A DNA stretch of 64,000 bases from Aedes albopictus (Eukaryota > Arthropoda > Insecta > Diptera > Culicidae), in NCBI RefSeq assembly GCF_035046485.1, contig NC_085138.1, forward strand, positions 335,441,312 through 335,505,311. Direction: 5' to 3'. The notes beneath the pieces were generated by a model, which was not told where the DNA came from, did no database searches, and saw only the letters and a list, made by a program, of their open reading frames with translations. The translations under genes were made by a program, and so were the position numbers. Of the stretch, positions 22,405 through 34,024 are shown piece by piece; position 1 is the first letter of the stretch; every line of letters starts with the position of its first letter.

Positions 22405-23754
22405 CACATATGCAGCAAGTACAAGACAGCATCCTGGAAAATAATTGGGTTAGATTACGCCTAATTATTTTTCTTGTCCATATTGATGCCTGCAGCATAT
22501 TGAAGATATGACATAAGCGACACCGCGGCCAGGCCTACTGCGTAGCGTTTACCGCAGAGATGATTCCTTGAAATTTGTCGACTTCTCTAAACTTTTGCTT
22601 AAAAGTTGATGCACTTCTCAAGTCTATAGGGGAGGAATGATGCGCGAACATGCCGTACCAAATGCACCGAGATTTGTGAAAATAATGGTTGAATACTACA
22701 TACCTGGTTGGTACAATGGGTGGATTAGGTAGAAACGTGATCTGATGATAAAAAATCTGATGTTATACGTAGTAATAAATATAATATAGAACATGTATGA
22801 TGCATTATCCAGTTTACCCATCTCATTTTTTTATAGATAAGTGTATCTTTTCAGCTTGATCGGAAAATTTTAGTATCATCCGCTACTAAGAAAGAACCAA
22901 ACGAAACCCATCTCAGTCATTCAAAGCCATTACAGCAGTTTCATCCATATCATTGTTTGTCCTCGGAATTGAATTTTCAGACCAGAGCAGTGCAATCAAA
23001 TCGCAAAACTCACCCAATTTGCCCAACTGCATACAAAGTCAGATTATCCGTACCTACGTTGGTGGTATCAAAACCAGCGACATTAGTATCAGTTCCACGA
23101 CCGCACGCGCGCTCTCCGAACAGAAGTGAAGACTAGGACGAGCATCATCAACCTAAACGTTGCACTGTGCGCGCCACTGACGACGACGACGACATGTACG
23201 TGGGGGCAATTTAGCACCGCTTCTTGCGCAGTGAACGAAATCAACCTCACATAGACTTACTGGAGAATCCTTTTGCTGCCACTGCTGCTGATGGTGAAAA
23301 GACGATACAATAGACACACAGAATACAGAATTTCAACCGATTATGCAACGATTCACTTCTCGTAGTGGGTACTACCCGGCGGGAAATGGAATGCCCGCGT
23401 TTGTTCATTGTTTGCCACTCCGAAAGCCAGAGATCTAGTAAATTAGCTTCATGACACATCGGAGGATTGTTCGTGTGCTCTTTGGTCCCGAACGGGGAGC
23501 AATGGCAGACCCACTTTTCCGAAGTGCTTTTCAGCTCAACGAGCTGCGATTGTTGAAACTGAATCCCGTTGGGAGGAAGAATGGGGTGTGGGAAACCGAA
23601 GAAGTCTTTGGATTTTTCAATTAAGGATGTGCACTGAATTTCGAAATGGTTAGAATTGGGGTTTGTTTTCGTAATTGGGAAAATCTCATAGGAACTGGTG
23701 CAATACTGCTTTCCACCGTTATACAGCCACATTAATTTGCCGAGAATGTCCTGT
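22405..23754. other. Unassigned sequence
   Basis: A GACGACGAC run lies at 23179-23192. The minus-strand ORF 23732-23247 (161 aa) shows no signal, membrane segment or family motif I recognise and may be chance. No repeat structure was seen. Confidence 0.25.
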
Positions 23755-24250
23755 CGTGTTCGATCCGCCTACTAGCATGTACTTTATTTTAGACGTTCGA
23801 AATGTTTTGGCAATAATACTCATGTCGTCCGCAAGGCACACAAATTGACCGGATTTCATAAAAGTCGTATACCCCGTCTGTTGAGCCCGGCCGCCCGGCT
23901 CATCGCATTACGCATACCGGAGCGATATTGAAGTGTTTACTTGAGAACCCGTCATCTTGCCGCAACTCCGAACGAATTGGATAGTTCACTTGAAACCCTT
24001 ACGCATTTTTGCATACCGTTTTCAGGAAAGCCGCTTTCGTCAACGATTTTCCATAGCTCTGTGCGGTCGATACTGCCATATCTTGAAGTCGTTGAACAGG
24101 GTGTGCATTAGGACAAGGTATTCACGGCTTTTTTGGAGGATTTGTCACACAATAAATATCTGGTTCGTTTTCGAGCGGCCGTCACATATGCTGGATTGAT
24201 AACTTCCACCTTTCATCACACGTCCGTCCGTCAAGACGCTCCCTTCCCGA
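23755..24250 (-). pseudogene. RTE-1 RT fragment, heavily decayed
   Basis: The minus strand matches the RT segment of the RTE-1 copies from the TDQ region through FADD to YMLVGG, but with many indels and substitutions; no frame is open. It lies just beyond the 3' end of RTE-2. Confidence 0.7.
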
Positions 24251-24824
24251 CCAGAAGCACATACCTTACCTTGATACCTTGTTGGCTACAAAGTAACTTT
24301 ACTCCAACACCGAGCGTATAGTAGAGCACCATCTTCGTCGGTCTTGGGCGATGTTCCTCCAGTTTCCCCGAACGTGTAGGGATCGTAGATCTTCTTCAAC
24401 CGCGTGCAGCCACCTAGTTCGCGGCCGCCCACGAAGTCGCCTACATCTACCGGGTATCAGGTATCAGGTATCAGTAGGTCGGCTCTAGAGGCACGTTCTC
24501 CTCCATTCGGGAAATTTGTGCCATCGCCATGAACACGAGCCTATTCATCATTTACCTGACGGAGAAGGGAAGGAAAAAGGATAGGACACCGGGTTCTCTG
24601 CTGAATATTGTTTTCGCTATTCGTTCTTTCGACATTCGCACTACGTGTCCAGCCCACTAAAGTCTGCCGTATTTTATACGTTTCACAATATTCGCATCTG
24701 CGTACACTTGGTACAACTCGTGATTCATGCGTCTGCGCCACACTCCATTTTCTTGTTTCCCACCGAGAATTGTCCGCAGCACTTTGCGCTCAAAAACTCC
24801 AAAAGCTTTTCGGTCTACCTCCTT

Positions 24825-25987
24825 TTACGTCCACGCTTCATGACCGTAGAGGGCAACCGGAAGAATTAGCGTCTTATACAGAGCGAATTTTGTTTGCGTT
24901 TGCAAGTTACAGGACCTAAGCTGGCTACGCAATCCGTAAAAGGCCCTATTCGCAGCTGCAATACGCCTTTTCACTTCACGGGAAACGTCATTGTCACATG
25001 TCACTAGTGTTCCAAGATAAACAAATTCTTCAACAACTTCAAACACTTCCCCATCAATCACTACCTCAGCACTAACACCACTAGGCCTGCTTCTGTCTCT
25101 ACCCGCTATCATGTACTTCGTCTTGGTAGAGTTAATCGTCTAGCCTATCCTCGCTGTCTCTCTCTTCAGAGGAGCATAAGCTTCCTCCACTGCCCTACGA
25201 TCGATGCCGATAAGATCAATATCGTCTGCAAAACCGAGGAGCATGTGCGACCGTGTGATGATAGAGCCATTCCTCTGCACGCCTGACCTCCTAATCACTC
25301 CTTCGAGTGCAATGTTAAACAATAAATTTGAAAGAGCATCCCCTTGCTTCAATCCATCCAAGGTCACAAACGATGTAGACACTTCGTCCGCGATCCGAAT
25401 ACTTGATTTTGATCCATCCAGCGTTGCGCGAATCAATCTAATTAGTTTCGTCGGAAAACCATGTTTTGACATTATCTGCCAAAGCTCATTTCTTTTCACT
25501 GAATCGTACGCTGCTTTAAAATCAATGAACAGATGGTGAGTCTGCAAGTTATATTCCCGAAATTTATCTATGACCATCCGCAGGACAAACATTTGATCCG
25601 TCGTTGATCGGCCCTCACGAAAACCAGCCTGGTATTCGCCGACGAAGGAATCCTCAAGAGGTCGCAGTCTGTTGAACAGGACACGCGACAGTATCTTATA
25701 CGCCGAATTTAGAAGGGTAATCCCTCTGTAATTGGCACACTCCAGTCTGTGCCCTTTCTTGTAGATTGGGCATATGAGACCATCCAACCAACTGATAAGC
25801 AATTCTTCATCCTCCCAAATCTTTATAATAATCTGGTGGATTGATTGATGTAGCTGCTCGCTTCCGTGCTTAAGAAGTTCGACCGGGATCTCGTCCTTCC
25901 CAGCAGCCTTGCTGTTTTTCAGCTCCTTAAGGGCCTTTTTAACCTCATCCAGTGTTGGTGGATCCACTGCTTGACTGTCATCCATTA
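24825..25987 (-). pseudogene. RTE-2 reverse transcriptase, with in-frame stops
   Basis: RT motifs run in order: KAAGKDEIPVELL, ICPIYKKGHRLECANYRGI, EYQAGFREGRSTTDQM, LFIDFKAAYDSV, LKQGDALSNLLFN and the catalytic FADD near residue 250 of the open part. The frame is closed by TAG at 25142-25140 and again near 24825 and then decays to the 3' end. It would be continuous with the endonuclease frame if the MITE were absent, as expected for a single-ORF element. Confidence 0.8.
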
Positions 25988-26145
25988 GGGGCCATCCATT
26001 AAGTACGTCACGGTCCTAGGGGGGAGGAGGGGTTTGTGAAAGTGTGACAAGCAATGTATGAAGTATACGAAAAACCCGTACGAAGGGGGGAGGGGGGGGG
26101 TCGAAAATTCCCAATTTTAGCGTGACGTACTTAATGGATGCTCCC
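25988..26145. mobile_element. Harbinger-type MITE, 158 bp
   Basis: Inverted ends GGGGCCATCCATTAAG and CTTAATGGATGCTCCC, with TTA at both sides (25985-25987, 26146-26148), the 3-bp TWA duplication of PIF/Harbinger. The interior has G-rich tracts, like four other MITEs in this window. It splits the RTE-2 reading frame. Confidence 0.75.
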
Positions 26146-26148
26146 TTA

Positions 26149-27568
26149 TGTTAATCCTGTTCCTGGGTGCTCCTTCGCTGCTACCATTTAACAAATCTTC
26201 GAAGTGCTCCTTCCACCTGGCTGCCATCATTGTTTTGTCTGTCAGCAAATTTCCTTCCCGGTCATTGCACATGGCGGGCACTGGCACAGTCTTGTGCCGC
26301 GCGCCATTGACAATTGCATAAAACCTCCGCATATCGTTCCTGTCCATACTTTCCTGCGCTTCAGCAATAACACTCTCTTCATGTTGCCGTTTTTTTTTGC
26401 GGTGGATTCGTTTCTCTTCTGCTCTTGCAACCCTGTATCGCTCTCTGTTCTGCCGGGTACCGGTCACTAGCATTCGACTTCTGGCGGCATTCTTTTCGTT
26501 CGTCACTCGTTGGCAGTCCTCGTCAAACCAACCATTACGTTGGCGTCGCTGAGTGGTACCTATCACATCTTGCGCTGTTGTTGTCACTACTTCGTGGATA
26601 ACTCCCCATAAGCTGTTGACATCTCCAGATCCGTTGGTCTCTCCCATCCTCTTGTCTAGCTTCTGATGGTACTGTGCAGCAACCCTTTCAGCTGACAAGC
26701 GGTGGATATTGAAACGCATCGTCCTGTTGTTTCTTGAACTCGTGACGCTGGATAATCGCGCCCGAATTTTTGCGGCTACAAGATAATGATCCGAGTCAAT
26801 GTTCGGGCCTCTGTAGGACCTTACATCTATGACGTCCGAAAAATGTCGCCCGTCGACCAGCACGTGGTCTATCTGGGAGCAAGTGTCACCACTCGGGTGT
26901 CGCCAGGTGTGTTTTCGGATATTCTTACGTGCGAAGTAGGTACTGCTGATTGCCATCCCTCTAGCAGCAGTGAATGTCACAAGGCGTAGACCATTATCGT
27001 TGGTAACAGAATGAAGGCTTTCCGTTCCAATGGCAGGCCGAAAGAAACTTTCTCTGCCGATCTGCGCATTTGCATCTCCGATTACTATTTTAACATCTTG
27101 TTTTGGACACTCTCCGTAGGCCTTATCAAGGCTCTCATAGAACTCATCCTTCATGTCATCGGGTTTGTCGTTCGTTGGCGCATAGATGCTGATCAGGCTG
27201 TAGTTGAAGAACTTGCCCTTAATCCTCAACACACAGATTCGGTCGCTTATCGGCTTCCACCGAATAACTCGCTTCATCTGCTTCCCGATCACTATAAAGC
27301 CAACTCCGCGTTCTGCCTTATCGCCGCCGCTATAGTAGATGTGGTACTTGAATGAAGTGTTGGCGATGGGATCCACCGCTCGGAATTCGCGTTCTCCAGT
27401 TTTGGGCCAGCGTATCTCCTGGATAGCGGCCACATTAACGCCTACATTCTGCAGATCACGAGCCAGGAGCCCAACACGTGCGGGTTCATTCAAAGTTCTC
27501 ACGTTCCAAGATCCGACTTTCCAATCGTTGTCCTTCATTCGTTGCCGGGTCTGTTGCCGTTGAATCAA
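26149..27568 (-). CDS. RTE-2 endonuclease and linker ORF
   Basis: The frame is open from the ATG at 27568 to the MITE junction at 26148. The endonuclease covers about residues 15-270: WNVRTLN from residue 21, the metal-binding Glu of IQEIRW at residue 51, IGDANAQIG with D165 and N167, SQIDHVLVDG near 231-240 and the catalytic SDH at 259-261. A basic linker with RKKKRQHEES-type sequence follows. This is the best-preserved endonuclease in the window, with no internal stop. Only a short run of further residues into the MITE is lost before the next stop. The ATG lies where a first methionine would be expected, shortly before the WNVR motif. Confidence 0.8.
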
Positions 27569-27904
27569 TCCGTTTACTCTAATATTGCTTTTCTGGGTGT
27601 TTGAAGGTTTTCAGCAGGCTACCTTACCGGGGCCGCGCTGCCTACATTGCGTTGAAGGGGCTGCCTTCGTAGGTATAGCTGACGCAATACAGCATTTCAT
27701 ACTCAGCCGCTGGATGCCAGAACAGACGCTGTTTGAGCTGCACCTCCTTGGTGAACAGACGCTCGGGACGTACCTCCTCAATCTAGCTGAAGTCAGAAGG
27801 ACAACAGTCCCCAGGCTGCACTACCAGCTAAGCACACAACTCTTAGCTGGCGGTCTTTGTCATCGTACGACCCATGGAAGCATGAGGTAGGAACTTGTGA
27901 GGAA

Positions 27905-28495
27905 CAGAGCTATGTTGGACGCTCTCCTTATCGACTCACCGTTTTGTAGCCCACACCGAGATGAAATTAAATTCTACTCGCTCACAAACATTGACGGATT
28001 AACACAACAAATAACGAAAACACTAAAAAGGGATTACCCGGGGATCAAAATTGTAAACAGACAATACAAAACAATTGGATCTCTTCTTTCGTCGATAAAA
28101 GACAAAATACCCAACACCGAACAATCCAACGTTCTTCACAAAATAGACTGCGCAGGTAATGAGGCATGCTATATAGGAATGACTAGTACAAAACTAAAAC
28201 AAAGAACATCTGGATATAGATCAAACTTGAAAATACTTAAAACATTACTAGAAAATGGGTATGCAAACGAAGACGCGGAGGTTAGCTGGGTGGGGGGAAA
28301 ATGGCACTTGTGAACCATGCGGCAACAATAAACCATAATTTTAAGCTAGACGAAGCAAACCAGAGTTTGGAATTTCATCGCGAGTCATTGAGTGGTCTAT
28401 ACTCAGCTTGTGCTACACTCGACGAGCATAACACATCGTTAATTATATTTTAGAACCCTTGAAAAAAGTCCCATACGGACCGAAACGTAAAAAAA
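27905..28495 (+). pseudogene. Penelope-like element 3' fragment with GIY-YIG-like segment
   Basis: The ORF 27897-28313 contains a segment KIDCAGNEACYIGMTSTK followed by LKQRTSGYRSNLK, which matches the C-terminal GIY-YIG endonuclease of Penelope-like elements (YIG, then a conserved Arg). After a frameshift the reading continues with an ALVNHAATINHNFKLDEA-type segment typical of the end of that domain. The 3' end has GTCC, a short loop, GGAC and GAAACGT followed by an A-run. The reverse transcriptase is missing, so the copy is 5' truncated. It abuts the 5' end of RTE-2. Confidence 0.65.
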
Positions 28496-28609
28496 AAATT
28501 AAAGGTAAAATCATAAACCAGTGTTTTTGATTACCCCAAAAGACTACAAAGGCCACATTCCGAAGCAAAATCATCCCAGTCGTATCCCAACCAAGTTAAC
28601 TCCATCAAT

Positions 28610-29100
28610 GTTCTAGAAGGACCACATCGAGGTCGCCCTCGCCTGCCAAATCTGCCTCACAATTCTGTACAGTCTGGGCGCAGTTTGATCATCATCGGGT
28701 TGTGGTCAGAGTTTATGTTACCGCCACGATAGGTCCTGACGTCGAAGTCGATGAGTCGTAGGCCGTTTCCGTTCGTCAGCTGGTGGACGCCGAACTTTCC
28801 AATTGTTGGTCTCAATTCACCGTCCTGGTCTACCTTAGCGTTTAGATCTCCTTGATGATCTTCGACTGCTATAGTACTCGCGTCCGTGCTGTGCGTAAAA
28901 CGACATCAGCGCTTCCGGAGTGTGGGATGTACGTCGATAATACTGAAGTTGAAGAATCGGTCCTTGATCCTCAACCTGCAATTCCGCTGCATATTGCCCA
29001 TCACGTTTAAAGTTGTGCACGGCTCGTGGGTATTGCTCCAGCTGTTGTAGATGGTGTGATAAAGTCTTAACGTTCCCAATATCCATTACGATCCGTTTGA
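28610..29100 (-). pseudogene. RTE-1 endonuclease fragment
   Basis: The minus strand repeats parts of the RTE-1 endonuclease (NGLRLIDF, the KDRFFNF-like segment, the TYRG segment) with internal deletions. No frame is open for long. Confidence 0.65.
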
Positions 29101-30033
29101 TGTTGAAGGCAGTCCAAGCTTCTCCAAATTATCTTTTCACAATCAGCGACCTGCCCAATTCTATCACATCACATCATAAGCTTCCCCAAAGGACACTTTA
29201 TATTTTATCATTCCCATGGAAATCTACAGATCAATACAACCACATATGCAAATCAGTTGTCAGTTTGACCACTTCCATCCCGGCGCATGCCGGGCTCCAT
29301 TGTGAGGCAAACCCCAAAAGAATCCACTTTCGATTGTCCTTTTTCTGAGGTTTGTTGTCGCAGCTCTAGTCTTTTACTTCCCACACACTCACGATAGGTA
29401 GGTACAACAGCGACAAATTCCTACTCTATCCAACCGGAAAACTGAAACGAAACCTCTCAATCAAGGCAAAAAACCTTTCTCACTCCAGCGTTTCCGCACC
29501 CACCTAGCCGGCGATGGTTGTGGTGTTGGGTGATCCATCTTCCAGGAGGATTGTGAACCGTCCCGATCCCGTTCGTTCGTCCCGTCTGGACGCGCACGTG
29601 TTAGGCAGAGAGTGTTTGCCAGCAGAACATTCCATATAAATTTTTATTATTTATTTGTTTTTCTATCTGATTGGTTCGGGGATGAAGCTTTTCCTGAAAG
29701 AGCACAACTAGAGAAAGTGAAAATGGAAATCGTTGTCTGCTTGCAGCATGCCGAAGCTTGCCGTTCGTACGATGGTCGTTGATTGAATGGCACTTGTTCT
29801 CGCTCCCAGCTCAACAACACAGCTCTAAACACACGCGACGACGACGACGACACTACCGAACACCGAAGGTTGACGGTGACTACCCACTCACCTATCGATG
29901 GAGAAGACTACATGAAAAGAATGTGGATCGCTGATGGAGAGGGTGTTCGCATGATGTATTTCCTCTATGTTGGAAGGGAAAGCCGGCCGGAAAAATGCTC
30001 GGGGAGAAAGAATAGTTCCACACGCCGAGCCAC
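29101..30033. other. Unassigned sequence
   Basis: No recognised gene. It contains a short ACG microsatellite at about 29836-29852. ORFs on both strands around 29647-30055 lack recognisable features. Confidence 0.25.
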
Positions 30034-30036
30034 TTT

Positions 30037-30195
30037 GGGGCCGATTCAAATATGACGTCCATCATTTTTCGGGAATTTTAGACCCCCCCCCTCCCCCCTC
30101 TGTCACGCTATTTTGTATACCTTATACATGGAGTGTCACACTTTCTCAGACCCCCCCTCCCCCCTAAACGATGGACGTCATATTTGAATGACCCC
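30037..30195. mobile_element. Harbinger-like MITE, 159 bp
   Basis: Inverted ends GGGGCCGATTCAAATATGAC and GTCATATTTGAATGACCCC surround C-rich tracts. The flanks are TTT and TTG, so the 3-bp duplication is imperfect. Layout matches the MITE at 25988. Confidence 0.6.
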
Positions 30196-30492
30196 TTGCC
30201 GGGTTGAGTCATGATGAGGGTGCTACGGAAGAGCACAGTAACCGGAACTGGTTGGGAAGGGATGGCAAACGTGCGGACTTTCATTCATGGGACAGTTGGA
30301 TATGCTGGAGTCTGGCTGGTGTATGGATGGCAGGCGTGTTTATAAACAAGCATTTTGCTTTCCATTTCACTCCACATGCGACTTCCTGACGGGCGAGTAA
30401 AACTTTTCAAGTTGGCTTTCTTGTGTGGGATTTTGCAAGGTGGGTTTGATAGCAGTTAGAAGCATTTTAAAATTTGTTAGCTGAATTTGTTG
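30196..30492. other. Spacer left of the gypsy element
   Basis: No gene or repeat is recognised. Confidence 0.25.
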
Positions 30493-30497
30493 GAGGT

Positions 30498-30714
30498 TGT
30501 GGAGATCCGGATTTGTAATAAATCTAAACGTTTTACTCTTCAATTCACTCTATTACGAAGCGGCTTTATACGCCATCAAACTAGCACGGTCACTGTGTTT
30601 ATAATATCCTCTACTTACCAACCTGAGTTCACCGTAGCTTGGGGCTACTCGGTTTCACGCTACTGTAGATTGGCGCTACATTGTCTCGCGCGGTGGTACA
30701 TCTACATCACTACA
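30498..30714 (-). repeat. Gypsy 3' LTR, 217 bp
   Basis: On the plus strand it starts TGTGGAGATCCGG and ends CATCACTACA, so it has the TG...CA form. It differs from the other LTR at a modest number of sites and by small indels, which indicates that the insertion is not very recent. Confidence 0.9.
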
Positions 30715-31070
30715 TCTCGTTTGTTCTTTTAGAGACGAAGTCTCGGAATCCAGAATAATATCTGCGAAACGTTGAGGGCGTCTGATGTTACGACGCACTC
30801 TGGAGTCCATGTTATTTCCGGACGCATCATCGCCTGCGATCGTCGATTCACTGTCCAACTGGTCTTCGTTGCTGTCGGCATTCAATTGAGGCTCCTCGAG
30901 CCTTGGAATCCGCTTGAGGTGAGCCGAATTGCGTTGGTAGATTTTCTCGTTACTTTTGTTCTGAATCGTTACTCGAGATCCAGATTTATCCAAAACCACG
31001 AACTCCTGTCGATCGAATGTTGGTGTTAGTTTGTTGCTTGGGAGTAGGTTCTTCATCAGTACATCGTCTC
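30715..31070 (-). pseudogene. Gypsy pol C-terminal tail
   Basis: A frame reading MKNLLPSNKLTPTFDRQEF then VVLDKSGSRVTIQN resembles the beta-rich C-terminal domain after integrase, followed by an acidic tail reaching the LTR. It is offset from the integrase frame. Confidence 0.7.
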
Positions 31071-32452
31071 CGATTTGGATATTCGATGGAGCAGCACGCC
31101 GATCTTGATCCCCTCTTTCCTTCCCCTCTGTTTAGCCAGCTGATCGCGATCAGAAACTTCACCGTCACGATAAGTAACTTCAATGTCCTGCAGTGAAGGC
31201 AGTTTAGATCTTATAGTGCGGCTGTAGCATAACTCCGTTGGGGTTTTGCCGGTAACACTATGTGGTGTCGTATAGTACATCATGAGGTAGTCATTCAAAT
31301 CAGCCTTCCAATCGCGTTGTAGACTTTGGCTTATCTGGAGCCGTTTGAGGACGGACCTATTCAGCCGCTCGACCAGGCCGTTTTCCTGAGGCCAGTAAGG
31401 GGTTGTGTTGTTGAGATGGACTCCATGTTCTGAACAGAACTGTTCTAGCTCTGCACTAATGAATTGCCGTGCGTTGTCTAGAGTTATGGTCATGGGATAC
31501 CCTAATCTAGTGAAAATACGGCTCAAACGATCAATTGTTGCCTTTGCAGTAATCCTACTCATGATTTCGATTTCCTTATATCGCGAGTAGTAGTCGATTA
31601 TGACCAAAAGATACTCCCTGGATGGAAGAGGGCCGAGAAAGTCCAAAGCAACGTCAATCCATGGTCGAGATGGCAATGGACGTCGCTGCATAGGCTCGGG
31701 CCTGGATGGCAATCCTACCAGTCGGCAACCTTCACACGCAACTACGAATTTGGTGACATCACGATCCATACCTGGCCACCACAACCGATCTCGCAATCTC
31801 CTCTTCATAAGGGACTCACCGGGGTGGCCCTCATGGGCTAGTGTCAGCATGCGGTTCCGCAAACTTGTCGGTATGACCATTTTGTTTCCACGTACAACAA
31901 TGTTATCCATTATTCCCATTTCGTTGTGGAAAACCTCATAAGGTTTGACTTCCGGTTTGGTCCAATTTCCAGACTGCATACATTCACGAACGCTACAAAG
32001 CTCTGGGTCGTTCATTGAAGCTCTTTCGATCTCACCGGTGTCCACTGCCACTGAATCCAGGATCGCAAGCACCATAAACTTCCCCTTATTCTCAAACTCG
32101 TTGATTTCGGTAACTGTTGGTAGCCTAGAAAATGGATCTGCAATGTTCGCTGCCCCCTTTCGGTACTTAACATTGTACTTGAAGGATTGTAGACGGAGCA
32201 CCCATCTTTCAATACGTGCGCAGGGCTTAGATGATGGAGAGAAAATGGTTTCCAGAGGCTTATGGTCCGTCTCTAGCTCAAACTCTCGACCTAACAAGTA
32301 CATCGAGAAACGCTCTACCGCCCAAACGAGTGCCAGGGCCTCCTTCTCAGTTTGGCAGTATCGTTTCTCAGTGGAGCTCAAACTTTTGCTCGCGTAGCTT
32401 ACAACCCTCGGGATGTTGTCTCTCTCCGAAACTGCACCAGAACAGCTCCCAA
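31056..32452 (-). CDS. Gypsy RNase H and integrase ORF (open to 32471)
   Basis: The first seven codons of the open frame, to 32471, lie in the MITE, so its start is not native. RNase H motifs follow: TEKEALALVWAVERF and ETDHKPLE (residues 41-72). Integrase has the HHCC zinc finger (H213, H216, C246, C249) and the catalytic triad D277, D332 and E368, with the D-35-E spacing of this family, plus the PQENGLVERLNRS segment. Integrase joins the cDNA to the host chromosome. The frame ends at 31056 after a shift near 31100, and the C-terminal tail continues in the next frame. Confidence 0.9.
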
Positions 32453-32612
32453 GGGGCTGTCCATAAACCACGTGGTCATTTTTTTGGGACTTCTCAAAAA
32501 AACCCGCCCCCCCCGCCCGTGGTCATTAGTCCATACAAAAATTGTTTTCCGTCCATACAAAATGGTCATTGGCTGAACCCCCCTCAAGACCACGTGGTTT
32601 ATGGACAGCCCC
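32453..32612. mobile_element. Harbinger-type MITE in gypsy RNase H, 160 bp
   Basis: Inverted ends GGGGCTGTCCATAAACCACG and CGTGGTTTATGGACAGCCCC with CAA at both sides (32450-32452, 32613-32615). Its sequence is close to the MITE at 36377-36549. It disrupts RNase H. Confidence 0.8.
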
Positions 32613-32619
32613 CAAGGCG

Positions 32620-33215
32620 ACCGGCGAGGCATCTGCTATGAGCCGCGTGCGAAGGCGGTTATCGCAGTACTGGAGATGGCTGATGTTACAAATCATCGTC
32701 TTGATATGCTGGAAAACTTTTTCGTGCCTTCCATCCCAATGGAACGAAACGCCCTTTCGAAGCAGTTCACGAAGGGGTTCAGTTACTGTGGCCAAATCTG
32801 GTAGAAATCGACCTACATACGTGACCAGTCCTAAAAAGCTGCGCAGTTCTTCGGCACTAGACGGAGCTTGGAAACTTAAATCTTTCTTGCAGTCTTTTCC
32901 TCTGTTGGCTGCACACCCTTCGATGAAAGGCGATGGCCCACAAATGTTATCTCCGGAACTTTGAAGACACATTTACTTTGATTCAAAAGAATCCCTCGTG
33001 ATTTGAACACCTCCAGAACCTTCCGTAGTGCTTCGTCGTGCTCTTGTTCTGTTTCACCGAAGACAAAGAAATCATCGATATAGTTTATCACGCAATCACA
33101 GTCGGCAAGGATCTGTTTTATTATCTTTTGGAACATCTCCGGCGCGCAAGAGATTCCAAACATCAATCTCTTGTAACGGAACACCCCCTTATGAGTGATA
33201 AACGTAGGGATGTAC
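32620..33215 (-). pseudogene. Gypsy RT C-terminal half and start of RNase H
   Basis: It holds FRYKRLMFGISCAPEMFQ and the catalytic YIDD, then the thumb and connection with FVGHRLSS. The frame shifts near 32876-32930 and continues with LRSFLGLVTYVGRFLPDLA and the first strand of RNase H (LIADASPVALGA), where the MITE at 32453-32612 interrupts it. Confidence 0.85.
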
Positions 33216-33410
33216 CTGTTGAATATAAAATGTATAATTCCATTAATTCAAGAAAGGTAAACTCCTTTCAGTGTAACTGTTTTTTCTTTCGCATGAAATT
33301 TCATTGTTGTAAATAAGCATTGGTGTAAATAAGCATTGAGAACAGCAAAACAGAAATATTATCCTTCTAGAAATTCTTGTTGAAATTTATTAGCACATTT
33401 ATTGAATTAC
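33216..33410 (-). other. Intron-like insert in gypsy RT, 195 bp
   Basis: On the minus strand the insert starts GTAATTC after GCAG and ends TTCAACAG before GTAC. Omitting it rejoins an RT codon exactly in frame within a conserved RT segment (ELEESCR to YIPTFITHKG). The insert has in-frame stops, is AT-rich and contains a short duplication (TAAATAAGCATTG). It could be a spliceosomal-type intron, or an insertion with a 3-bp CAG duplication that happens to carry GT-AG ends. Confidence 0.6.
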
Positions 33411-34024
33411 CTGCACGACTCTTCAAGCTCAACCTGGTAGAAAGCTTCTTTGACATCCAGGAGGCTAAAAAACTTAGCCTTCTTGAGGCGAGGTAGAAAA
33501 TCGTCGAAAGTAGGCATCAAATGATTTTCTCGGCGTATGGCTTCATTTGCGCGTCTCATATCCACGCATAGTCTCAAGTATCCGTTGTCCTTAACAATGG
33601 CCACCAATGGGGACACCCACTGACTATACTCTTGCACTGGTTCAATTATGTCCGCCATCAGCAACATGTTCAACTTCTCCTCAATGCGATCTAACAAAGC
33701 GAGCGGCGGTCGGCGAGCATGTTGAGCAATCGGTGCAACAGTTTTATCAATGGGTATGCAAAGTTGGACTTCCTTTATCTTCGGAAATAGGCGCTTGGCA
33801 TTATCTCCAATTTGAACTCCACTAATCGCGTTTATAGTAGGTGAACGTACACTCGGCAATCCGATCAAAAGTACGCCCAAGGATTTAGCAGTATCTTTAC
33901 CCAGTATGGATTGAGAGCCCTCTGCAACCACGAAGAATGTGGCGATGGTTATCGCTCGATTATCTACATCCGTAACACTGATATCTGCCTCAAAAACCTT
34001 CAGAACCTTCAGTGGTTTTGAAGA
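33411..34024 (-). pseudogene. Gypsy protease C-terminus and N-terminal RT
   Basis: In the same frame as gag, this section covers the rest of protease (ILGKDTAKSLGVL motif) and the RT fingers and palm start: ARRPPLALLDRIEEKL, SQWVSPLVAIVKDNG, LRLCVDMRRAN and FFSLLDVKEAFYQVEL. It is interrupted at 33410 by the insert 33216-33410. Confidence 0.85.

Larger units (their letters stand above)
24260..27900 (-). mobile_element. RTE-2 LINE, nearly complete, split by a MITE
   Basis: The minus strand carries a leader (27900-27569), an AP endonuclease and linker (27568-26149), a Harbinger-type MITE (25988-26145), RT (25985 to about 24825 with internal stops) and a C-terminal region ending near 24290 with a VRGNWRNIAQDRRRW-type motif. 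Sequence and domain order match RTE-1, but the proteins are clearly diverged, so it is a separate family of the same clade. Stops in RT and the MITE make it inactive. Confidence 0.8.

Noticed and set aside
23247..23732. 161-aa minus-strand ORF as a host gene
   Set aside because: No recognised domain, no support from splice sites or neighbours; length is within chance for this composition.
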